64,000 nt of DNA from Protula sp. h YS-2021. Taxonomy: Eukaryota; Annelida; Polychaeta; Sabellida; Serpulidae. A program made the position numbers and the translations under genes. The notes below the pieces were generated by a model. The model was not told the origin of the DNA. It worked only from the letters and a program-made list of their open reading frames with translations, and searched no databases. This document shows, in pieces, positions 48,411-59,600 of the stretch (positions within the stretch are counted from its first letter, which is position 1; every line of letters begins with the position of its first letter). The stretch covers positions 78,485,214-78,549,213 of the forward strand of contig OX457027.1 in NCBI GenBank assembly GCA_949752745.1. Reading direction: 5' to 3'.

Positions 48411-49770
48411 ATGAATTCAAAATACAGTAAATGTGAACAAGAAAACACGGTTTATTTGAAGAATAAGCGGAAATTTACCGGAGTGGATACTGCAATGCAA
48501 TCGTTGCCTGATTTGTCATTTGGTTCAATCTTTGACATGTCAGACGTTAGAAAAGATCAACATGAGTTCACTACCGATGGCAGTTTTGTTACAAAAAGTG
48601 TTCCTGATGGAGGTTATGGGTGGATAGTGGTGTTCGCAGCGTTTTGTAATTTTAATCTTATTGGCTCGCACTTCACAGGATTTTCTCTGATTTATTCAAG
48701 TATCGTGGACCATTTTGATGCAAACTATTCCAAAGTTGGATGGGTAGGATCTGTCTCCCAGGCTATGACCTATTTGCCCGGTAAAATGATTGATTCCTAC
48801 ATAATAAGTAAAAGGGTTTTCTTATTAGATATTAAATTTTCGATATATTAATTTAAATATAAATCGATACGATTTAGCATTAAATTAATTGGATTATGCC
48901 AAAGAGAAAACAGCAAACGTAATGTCACTCATTTCGTACATTATTCACTCTTCAACAACTTTCGACGTTTATTGAAACGATGATATGTTGAATGGAAATA
49001 AATAAGTATATACTGCTTGTACCTGAAACTTGCAGCTTTCCCTTGTTAAGGCATGGGTGAATTTTTCTGGATAAATTGTAGATAAACACCATACGTGCGT
49101 GTTTCATTTATTTTTGCCGAGTCTGAAAATGACTGAAGTAGGCTCTGTTTATATGACAGACGTTGCGAGCTCTGTCTTTGTGTTTTGCGTAAAAGTGCTT
49201 CACACAACTAGTGGTTTATTTTGTCATGAAACTACTTAATGCAATGAAATGCACTTAGTTAACCGGCCGGCAATTGTCTAGTTCTTATCATTATGGTGAT
49301 GCAAGTTATGTAATATACGACAATTTGCCAACAGCCTCATTAAAAATAAAAGAAACATTTTACGCGCACAAGTTTTATCCCTAATTGCACTTCGGAATTT
49401 TCAATGCCCTGGTTTATTAAATTCATACAATTCGGTAAAGTGTTTTCGTATGATTCCTTTTTTTTCACCATAACCTTGTCCTCTGAGACGGCTTGGGCTA
49501 CGACGACCAAATCTGGGAGAGACATAGTGTAGCATGACTAGTTGGTCCACCTCAATTTTTATAGAAATTCGTTTTATATGCAAAAATAGACGTTGAACTT
49601 TTGCTGTTGAAGCCCATTATAAGGCAGGCAGGCAATATAATTAGGCAGTTTAGACACATGATATGATATCAGCATAGTCATATTAATCGTCCAACTGTCC
49701 ACAATGAGAGCGATTATAGCATGGGTGTACTGTTAACTGCAGCGTTTTAGTTTTCCCCGTTTCCTAAAGA

Positions 49771-49847
<77 letters not shown>

Positions 49848-51204
49848 ACAGCGAATCTGTAAAACCAGCGAATCTATAGATTCGCTGAAAATTTCAGCGA
49901 ATCAGTAGATTCGCTGACTCACTTAGCGAATCTGTAGATTCGCTGAAAATTTTCAGCGAATCTACAGATTCACTGGTTTTTCACCTAAAAAATTATACAG
50001 ATTCACTGAAATTGCCTGATCGGCCATCTTTACCGACATGATAACTTGTTTTTGCTAATATTTGAAATTTAATTGCTTTTGTATGATTACGTTACTCCAG
50101 ATGTATTTTACACACTTTTTCTTGGTTTGTGTGAAGGGACTTTATTAAAATCGGGCTTCATTTTCTTTTTCCATTGCTATAAACTCATTTCATGTAGCTG
50201 AGGTTTTTTGGTCATTTGATGAAAATGCAGCGATTTATATGCTTTCGCACCGGAATAAAGTTTCTATTCGTTGAAATCCTTGTCCTATCAGTTTCTGTTA
50301 AATTAAACTATTAGTGTGCTGAGCATCGAAAATTAACACTGATTAGATAAGAGTACCGTAAATCAATTGCAATTTATATCACCCCGGAGGTGAAGATATT
50401 TTTGTGTTGCACTCACGGAAAAGTAATTGCGATCTGGCTAATAGCAATTGGAATGATACTCAGAAGGGAAGTAATGATTGCAATTTATTTAGAAACAATA
50501 GTATTAAGATTTGCTGTGATCACTTTTATGAAAGACGATAACACAAAGAGAGAAACTTAATTTAAGCCTTTGTGAATATTGATAGCAAATATTTTCGAAC
50601 GCTTTCCAATATTTCATTTGACACTAGAAATTCGCATTTCAACAATGCATTTTAAAGCTAGTTAAATAAAAATATGTGTAATTTTAAAAGTTCCGATTGC
50701 AATATACCCTACCCCCCCCCCCCTCCCAAAAAAAATGATAGCAAATATTTTCGAACGCTTTCCGATACTGTTTTTCATTTGAGACTAGAAATTCGCATTT
50801 CAAGAATGCATTTTAAAGCTAGTTAAATATAAATATGTGTAATTCTAAAAGCTCCGATTGCAATATATCACATCCCCCCCAAAAAAAAACAAGAAAAGGG
50901 TGTGTAAAACACCTCTAGAGTAAAGAAGTCACACAAAAGCAATTAAATTTCAAATATCACCAAACACAAGTAATCCTGTCGGTGAAGATGACTGGTCAGA
51001 CAATTTCAGCGAATCTGTATAATTTTTAAGATGAAAAACCAGCGAATCTGTAGATTCGCTGAAAATTTTCAGCGAATCTACAGATTCGCTAAGTGAGTCA
51101 GCCAATCTACAGATTCGCTAAGTGCGTCAGCCAATCTGCAGATTCGCTGAAATTTTTAGCGAATCTATAGATTCGCTGGTCTTACAGATTCGCTGTAACA
51201 TATA

Positions 51205-51277
<73 letters not shown>

Positions 51278-54007
51278 TTCCATGTTTTTAGTTTGTATTC
51301 TTTGACGTAGGAAGATGAAATTTGGTTCACAGATAAAGGACGATGAGACATCGTGAAATCTGCATTTTTTTACCTACCGGTTTTCGACCTTGACTATGAA
51401 CGAGGAGGTAAAGGTCACCGACGTTATGTAAGAGGTACTATGGTGACCTTGACCTTTTCTGTGATGATGAGGTCAAAACCCGGAAGTTGACCAATATCTC
51501 GATACGGTTTTAGACCTTAACCGATAAGGTCAAGGTCACCAAGGTACCTCTTATGTAACATTGTTTAGGCCCAAATGGTCGAAAAGGAGCTCAAAATTGT
51601 TCCATCTCTAATAGTTTACGAGTTAATAGTTAATTTCCGGTTTTTGATCTTGATCGTGACCGAGGTAAAAGTCACGGAAGTACCTTTATGTCACTTTGTT
51701 TACGCCCTAAGGGTCGAAAATGACCTAAAAATCGCTCTAACCGTCTTCGAGGTAAGTCTTCCTATCGTTTACGGTACACGAGGTCACGTGAATTTTTATC
51801 TTGACCTTCAAGGTCAAAGTTCCGGATTTAAGGCTACCTGCTACTGAGCACGTTTTATATATTCAAACTAGGTTTTAGGCACTTTTTATGACCACTTTTC
51901 GTAATTAAAAGGCGTTTTAAAAATATTTTGACCTCACTTTGGCCTTGACCTTTGAATATTTGCGGTTTTACCGGGACCTTATGATTGTCATTAACTGTAC
52001 TGAATATGAAACACCGCTGACTCAAACACCAGGAGGAAGTTTCTGGAAACCATTTTGTGGAAATAAATAAAGCAAAATATAATCTTTATATATATATTTT
52101 TATATTTTGTTTATAATTTGCTTTTTTTAACGATGGTTGGCAATAAGCCAACACGTTTGATGAGTTTTGTCCCCATGATAATGACACGTGTTTGCTTAGG
52201 TACACAAATGTCTATTTTGATTTGGTATTAGGCGATAAATTCCACTGAAGCATTCAGTTGCAGTTACAAAATGATTTATTCTCTTTTTTCTAGGGGTTCT
52301 ATATGCTGCTATGATAGCGAGGAAAGGGTGTAGAGTAACTTGTATCGTGGGTTCTGTTCTCGCGTCAACTGGTCTTTTCCTAAGTGCGTTTGCACCGGAT
52401 GTTTACGTGCTTTATGCTACGTACGGGGTCATATCAGGTATAGTTACTTTTACGTATTCAAGTATAATTGTTGCACATATCTCAAACTTTAATGGAATGT
52501 CATTTTATCTCTCTTATTCGTTTGATTTTATATCGATATTAGAATTATTGAATTACTTAACATTATTGAATCACTGAGCTCTATGGAATGCCTTTTTAAA
52601 ATTTAATGCTTATTTTTGATATCAAAATAAAATTAATGATATAAATAAATCAATGTAGATCTCATTAAATTATATTTTTGCTATAAATAATTCAATTTTA
52701 GACGGCACAAATTTGTTTTTGAGATTTCAAAAAAATCAATTTTACAAACTTGAAAAATCTTAAGGGAGACACACATTTATATAAAAAATAACGAATCATC
52801 AATTAAATTTTGGAGATGAAAACGTGAAGTATTGATATCAATAAAAACAACACATTTTCTGAACTCAAAAGTTGCTTCATTTTTTGTACGATAAAAAATT
52901 AAAAGAAAGATTCTGCACGCAAAGACCAGTCATTATTTTATTCACAGATGTGTGCTTCTGAATTTTTGATATAAAAAAGACTGACATTTTGATATAAAAA
53001 TTAATTAATCATAAATCATTTGCAGATTTCAAAATATAAATTAGAAAAGTCTCATGCTGAAATAAGGATATATGATATAAATTTACAATATCAATAAAAG
53101 GAAAATAGTTCAGAATTGAGATATTGATATGAAATATTTCAATTTTGCTATCGTGAATTGAATTTGTTATCCCTAAAATCAATTTTAGAGATCATTAAGT
53201 CCTTTTTTACAGCAAATAAATATTTTTTGAAATCTCTAAATATTTATTGACATCACGAAATTTTTCTTTTTGGAGATCATGAATACATTTAGAGATATGA
53301 AAAAAATAATTACAGATAGCAAAAATTTATTCTTGATATCAAAAAATGAATTTTTGATATCAAAAATTAATTTTTGATACTAATAATTCCACAATTAATG
53401 TGAAAACGGTATTCCATACGTATGAATATTTATATTTCAAGTATCACTAATTGAATTTTTGAAAATAACAGTTTTGTTTTAATGATATCAAAAATTATGT
53501 TTAAAATGACATCCTAATATCATGCACATGGCTTTAAATTTAACCAGTTCTTGAATTTTTCACATGAAAATCCATTTATTGATATCAACAAAAATCACTA
53601 ATATCTCACAAAGTAGATTCTTGATTAGAAAAATTTAATAAGTGATGCTACTAATTAAATTTGTAGTAGAAAAATGAGTCAGTGAATATCTTTATGTACC
53701 ACGCAATTGAAAACAATGTAGTAATAAGAAAAAGCATTTGCTTCATTAATATCATTACTTTAATTTGATATTTCAATAAATTATTTCTGATATCATTAGT
53801 GGAATAATTGATATAAAAGTAATTTAGTAGTTTATAAAAAGATCTAATTTTGTCAATGACGGAAATAGTTATATCAATAATTTCATTTCTGAAAAGAAAA
53901 AGACAGTTAATTACACATTAAACGCAAATGAATGCGAAAACGATATTCTATAAAATAAAGGTTATATCTACCAGACTAGCCATGTTTTAGATTTGTGATT
54001 AGTTATA

Positions 54008-54078
<71 letters not shown>

Positions 54079-56645
54079 GTGTGTGCGTTGTTATTTTCGA
54101 AGTTTGTTTTGAAGGCACCGGCATAGGTATGATATACATATCTAACGTCGTCATCGTGCAGCAGTATTTTGACAAGCGAAGAGGCCTGGCCGCGGGGATC
54201 TCCATGGCTGGCATATCTGCGGGCGCCTTTACTGGCACTACGCTGCTCAGTCTGTCCATGATGAGAGTAATGTCCATTGTGTCATTTTCTATGTGCCAGT
54301 TATTTTCATGTCAGATGTGATCCCTTCTATGATTGATAAAATATGAGACATCATTGTGACAGATTCTGGAACCAGCATTTTGTTTTGTCTAAATAAATAG
54401 ACAAAATGCTAAATAAATAGACAATAAATAAATAACGTTCTATGACTGATTAGAAACTCATTACTGTGTTTCTGTGACATAAAAATGAAAAGTAAAATAA
54501 AAAATGAATTGAAAAAATATGTATGATTTTAGTACGGCTGGCGAGGTGCTCTACTAATCCTTGCTGCTGTTTACCTTCATGGCGTTGTATGGGGCGCTCT
54601 GCATCGGCCTCTTCCCGTAGTTCCAGTTATTAGACAAGAACAGCAGTCTTTGGAAATCCGAAATTATTCTACAAACACCTCTAATGGACCAATCTTTCAT
54701 TTTTCAACGCCAGATAAGGGAGACAATATAAAATCGTTTAGCGAAAATGATATAATTCACTTGTACGCAAAGCAAACTAGCACGAAGCAAGTCGGAGGTT
54801 ATAATTATTAGAGTTGCGAAAAGGATTTATCGAAAAATAAAAGCAAATTTCACTCAGAAACCGAGACTACATTCAAAGCTCAAGATGCAACAAAAATGAG
54901 TGACAACCATTCAACAAAATTCTTTACTGATGAATCAAATAATCGATCATTTCCAAGGAGAATGTGGAAATCCGTACGCAAATTCGGTGTGTATATAGAA
55001 GAAGTGAGTGATTTTACTCTTCTGAAAGAACCCAAATTTTTAATGTACAATATCTCAACAATGATGATGTTCATAGGTATGATTTCGTTTTATCAGCATG
55101 CTCCAAATCGCGCGTTGCATTATGGGATACCACAAACATTGGTTAGTCTCATTCCTCCAACAACAGGACTTTTCACAGTGACATCGCGAGTAGTTTTTGG
55201 TTTTGTATCGGATTTTAAGTGTGTTATAAGAACTATGCAGTATTCCATTGGAATACTGGTTGGTGGTCTAACCGAAATGACCTTCGTCTTCTCCACAACA
55301 TTCCCTGCCATGCTGATTCATTGTTTTATTTTTGGAATATGCAATGGCAAGTACTTTTACATTTATATACATTATGTAAATATTAACATATTATAACAAG
55401 CAACCCAGTGACAATGCACTCCGTTATAAAGAAGAAATGATATGTAAAGTTTCCCTTCTCTAACCGTGTAAAAAACTTCGTCAGTCGCATTCACCCGAAC
55501 GTCATAGGTATAAACCAACATAATGCTGACAAAGATTTTGTGACGAAACCTTTTGGTTTTGTGTTGCCTGGCGAAAGTTACCAAGCAACCCACAGGCCGC
55601 GTCACAGTAAATGGAAGTATCTGAGAGGTAAAAGAAGTTTATTTCTTCTCTGCTTGACTATCAAAAGCCATGATAACATGCGCTATAATAGCGATAGACC
55701 TTGATGATAGTGTGCTATGCATTGGATTAAGTATTGGCACTTGCGCGGTTCGTTCACAGTCCTTCGAAGTTCTAATCCAGTACAAACACCCAGTCCCATG
55801 ATCTATCACAAAATTTATTATTTTATATTTTGGTAAAATTGAGTATTAACTTACAATTTTATGTTATTTAGAATATGTTTGAATTTTGAGAAATGTGTGC
55901 TAAATGATGGCCTGTCTTCCCAAAGAAAGATTTGCTTCCTTAATGATGTGCTTTATCATCTCCGGCAATAGCACACTCATGTTACAGTCATCATATGTAC
56001 CTTTCATTTATGTTTTAGGAGTATTCACTACTATACAGTCAACAGTTCTTGTAGATTTGCTGACAGTTGAAAGAATTGCTAAATCTCAAGCTTTGCTGGG
56101 ATATTTTATAGGAGCTGGACTTTTATTTGCCACACCATTTGCAGGTTTGTTGGTTTATTTACGTAAGCATTCTGATAAATATGTCAAATAACTCAATTGG
56201 TTTGAAATGTACAATATCGGCTGGCCTTTTCCTGATTCATCAGTACATTTTTTATATATTTTTGTTTAGTTTTACGAAGCTCCATGTAACAAAAACCATG
56301 ACTGAGTATGATGCTAATAATTTTGGTCCAATAATTTTAGAATATATTGCACATTTATATGTGCAAAAGGTGCAACAATAAAACTTCTTAATAATATTAA
56401 AAATACCTTTTCATCCATGAACAACGTTTGTGTAACAGCAAAAAATTAATCTATATTACATTACATCATATTATAACAGTTGTTTTGTTTTTCACTGTTT
56501 AAAAAAATTTTCAGGATTTCTGTTTGACGCCACAGGCAGCTACAATATACCATTCCTTGTCACCGGTGGAATTCAGCTACTAGGTGGCTTGATGTTAACA
56601 ACCTATTTTCGCCATCAATGCATTTCGGCTAGCATATACAAATGA
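48411..56645 (+). CDS. SLC16-type monocarboxylate transporter-like protein, six exons, one in-frame TAG
   Basis: A 12-helix major-facilitator membrane carrier of the SLC16/MCT type, normally moving monocarboxylates or related small molecules across the plasma membrane. Exons: 48,411-48,780; 52,294-52,437; 54,115-54,266; 54,533-55,346; 56,019-56,144; 56,515-56,645. All phases agree (1,737 nt, 578 residues plus stop). Landmarks: PDGGYGWIVVFAAF at helix 1 (MCT signature), GVLYAAMIARKGCR (helix 2/loop), DKRRGLAAGISMAG (helix 4), YGWRGALLILAA (helix 6 start), a long hydrophilic loop, FGICNG, VLVDLLTVERI, and a FLFDATGSYNIPF stretch before helix 12. Odd: TAG at ~54,808 in the loop and a GC donor in intron 4. 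Introns 1 and 2 are full of repeats. No function beyond family is claimed. Confidence 0.85.
49772..49843. repeat. (TA)n microsatellite, left flank of the intron-1 element
   Basis: About 72 bases of TA directly before the TGTTACA terminus. Confidence 0.95.
49844..51200. mobile_element. 1.36-kb inverted-repeat element with palindromic subrepeats (intron 1)
   Basis: Termini are TGTTACAGCGAATCTGTAA and its complement, between two (TA)n runs. The terminal inverted repeats extend roughly 290-310 bp (49,844-~50,129 and ~50,889-51,200). Each outer part is built of several copies of a 20-bp near-palindrome, AGCGAATCTGTAGATTCGCT. The interior has a tandem duplication (next entry) and no transposase. 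This resembles a TA-inserting non-autonomous foldback element. Confidence 0.8.
50578..50890. repeat. Two ~155-bp direct repeats inside the element
   Basis: Both copies start GATAGCAAATATTTTCGAAC and end with GATTGCAATATA, a poly-C run and a poly-A run. They differ at about a dozen positions. Confidence 0.9.
51201..51274. repeat. (TA)n microsatellite, right flank of the intron-1 element
   Basis: About 74 bases, TA with one TG interruption near the left end. Confidence 0.95.
51300..52020. repeat. AGGTCA-rich block in intron 1
   Basis: AGGTCA/TGACCT half-sites recur about a dozen times, including TCAAGGTCA, GTGACCTTGACC and TTCAAGGTCAAAG. The block has internally similar sub-segments of about 120-150 bp (a 'cgaaaatgac' or 'cgaaaaggag' step follows a 'tatgt' step). 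It may be a decayed tandem or dispersed repeat family. The frame at 51,575-51,847 is not considered a gene. Confidence 0.6.
52580..53960. repeat. AT-rich intron 2 with GATATC-centred repeats
   Basis: A degenerate self-complementary motif (about TTTTTGATATCAAAAATTAA) recurs throughout, in places back to back (53,335-53,390). No gene. Confidence 0.65.
54010..54076. repeat. (TA)n microsatellite before exon 3
   Basis: About 67 bases of TA, ending 38 bases before the exon 3 acceptor of the transporter gene. Confidence 0.95.
54533..55346 (+). CDS. Exon 4 of the SLC16-like gene, with in-frame TAG
   Basis: Longest exon: helix 6, the central cytoplasmic loop and helices 7-10. The frame from acceptor TTTTAG|TAC is continuous except for TAG after ...GGYNY at about 54,808-54,810. 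The coding-like sequence resumes at once (SCEKDLSKNKSK). The stop would remove helices 7-12. Confidence 0.8.
55347..56018 (+). other. GC-AG intron of the SLC16-like gene
   Basis: Only a donor at GCAAGT (55,347) joined to acceptor TTTTAG (ending 56,018) yields the family-typical FGICNG-V junction in phase. The nearby GT at 55,351 breaks the frame. GCAAGT is the usual form of GC donors. Confidence 0.65.
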
Positions 56646-59600
56646 AAAAAAGACTTATGCTTTCACTCTGCTTTTTTGGAATGATTTAAATAATAGTTAC
56701 ATTATCTATAAGCTTTTGATATTGGATTGTGTTTTCGGTTCAGCAAATGCGTATCTACAAATAACACTGAAACATCCACATGTGGACACCCGAATAAGGG
56801 AAGCTTTCTGTTAGAATATTTTTCAAAATGTTATCAGCTTCTGCAGGAATCAAACCTCGCTTTTGTGGACACCTCGCGAGTCAGTACAGTGGGCATTTCA
56901 TTTACAGTCTGCGAAAAGTAAGGTGTCCCTCATTGTAGCGCCAATGTCAAGGCATTAATGAAGGGTAAATAAGTACAGTCGCCTGCAGTTTTCTTTCCCG
57001 TGTACATTGCATTACTTTCCTAAAACAATTAATACCGTCTGTCCTGAGTGTTGTGTCACTTTGTTGGTTTAGACAGCAATACCAGTTCCGATTGGTATCA
57101 AAACAAGAAACCAAATAAATAACGTAAATGAAACACGGGTGGCATTAATAGAAAATTAAGCTAACGCTTATTTCGGAGATCATTAACATAATTACAGTGT
57201 AGTGGAAAATGTCTTTCAATTGTTATTTGTATTAAGTTTAACATATATTCATACATCATATGGCTTGCGAATAAAATAACTAGCAAAAGTGCTTTTATAC
57301 TGACTTGCTTCTCGTTCCTCTATGCCTTGCTGTGTAAACTTTTCTTTTATTGACACCTCGTCCCTAATACAGAGGGACATCACTCTTCTCTTATAACACG
57401 GAGACAGACACAATAAATAGATTGGAAGAAAAATAGCTTCTTGGAAATTAACGCAATTGTCATTTGTTTTATAAATTCAAAATAGCTTTGTTGGATTAAG
57501 AACACACACACACATTTTAGCTTGAAATAAGCCGAGGCAATTATCATTCGATATTATTGGTATGATCCAACATCACGCATGGTAGTGTTTTAAAGTGCCA
57601 TTCACTATTTGAAAATTCTTTCTTATAAAACCGATATGTGAAGTTAAAACTGTGTAAGCGTAGTTCCTGATAATATTTTTTGCCAAATGTTGAGAATTTT
57701 ATCTTTTAGAAGTAAGCGATATCCGGATATTCTGGGTAATTTTTTGTGAATTTTGTCTTGCAATTTTACTGTGTAGCTTAATCATTGAAATTTGATATAA
57801 ATTTGGGCTGACAATACTTTTAGCTAAAACGCAAAATGACAAACAATGTATTGAAATGATCTCTATATTCAGAGCAGTCTTTCGAGTATATAATAACATT
57901 GTAATGATGCAAAACTAGACCGAACGAATTTCCTACACGGTAGCGAAATGCAATGGTAGAAGAACAAAGACACGATATATCTGGTCGAAAACAAATCACT
58001 AACTGTTTCGAGATAATTATCAGTATCCGTCAGCATTAACAGCCGGAATTCCCAGAAAAGAAAACCCATAACGTTGTTTGCAAGTGAAAGTAGGAAATTG
58101 ACAAAAATAAATTGAACAAATTGTAACATTTATACAAGAGATATAAACACCGAGCTGTGTTTATATTTTTGTTGACCCTCCCCCTCCCCCCCCCCCCACG
58201 TTGTCTGTAACGACAGATTTTATTTGTACATATTGTATGTATCTATATTTCATAAACTTATCGCTTTAAATCAAAAGAGTCACGAAAGTTATAATCTCTA
58301 ACATCACCATGGGTTCCCAGGAGGTAGGATAAAATATTTTACCTCTGTTAGGCAGCTGACACGCTATGACGTCAACTGTTTTATAATTTTCGGACTTTGA
58401 TTTCATGTGTAAAAATGCGGCAGTCTAGACCAATTCTCGGCCTTTAATTTCAAGGAAAAAAGTTTCCGAAAAACCGGTACGAAAAAAACAATATGATGCC
58501 TCACTAAAAGATGAAATACATAAGTATTTGTCCGGTACAGTTAATGCGGCTCAGTCATCTACATTACATTTTCGACAAAAATCGCAATTTTATTTCCAGT
58601 GCCAGCGCAATTATTACAGGGCAACTAAAATATGACAAAGTGCAGTGATGACATATGTATAAAATGTCCTTTTTCCCTAAATTTCTCAATACCTGAGTTT
58701 TCTTAGTGGTATCTGGATCAGCTGCACATAGTTACTTGTTAAAATTTTTCTCTTGAAAGGCCTTGACTTAAAAGTTTTGCATCACTAGCCTCAGCATTAT
58801 ACATATTAGTCTTCAAAACAGAAACAGGGATGAAACAAATCCCTTTAACAAAGTTTAAGTCAAGACCCTAAATTTAATTTCCACTCCCAACGCACTCGAG
58901 ATACGCGGTTTTGTTTTGTTTAGAAAAGTGATGAGATGTACTCGGGGGTCAAAACTGTTGATTAAGGTGATTGAGTGTGTTTAAAGTCTTTACAAAACAG
59001 GGGTACCAATTAAGATACCCTTCGATGCGGAGTCAATTTTAGTGGTGTCCCCGGTATCGAGATTTGATTACTACGGAAACAAATGTCATTTTTCAAAAGA
59101 CTTAGTGTCCATAATTAAAGTGTGCCATAATACCTGGATGTCCACAACCGGTGTTTAACTGTACATATATCTAATATTGTTGTATTTGATATCCGTGTGA
59201 CGTTGATTCTCTCTCTCCAAATTGGACTCTGTATATTTTCCATCGAAGGGCGATTCGAGTTTCTCAACCAGTTTGGTGTATTCGAACATATCGAGCGAGT
59301 ATTGGGTTTGGTAAAGTGTGTGTCACAACGGTGTTACTGCCATGGATAACCTCAAATTCAGTCTCATTGCCATAAATATTTTTCGATATGGCAAAGGAAT
59401 TATTCGGCCCATCGTCGCATCGAAAATGAAATTTAGTAATTCACTGGTCAAGGTCATCCCTTCCTTGTATTGCCACATGATCGATCCAAGAAAGTTTACC
59501 CAAATCTGCTTGCATTGATTGATTTGTATCATTCTGTCCAACAGCCAAGATGCAGTGTACCCACCATTCGGACCAAACGCGCTTACCTATGCGGCCTCAT

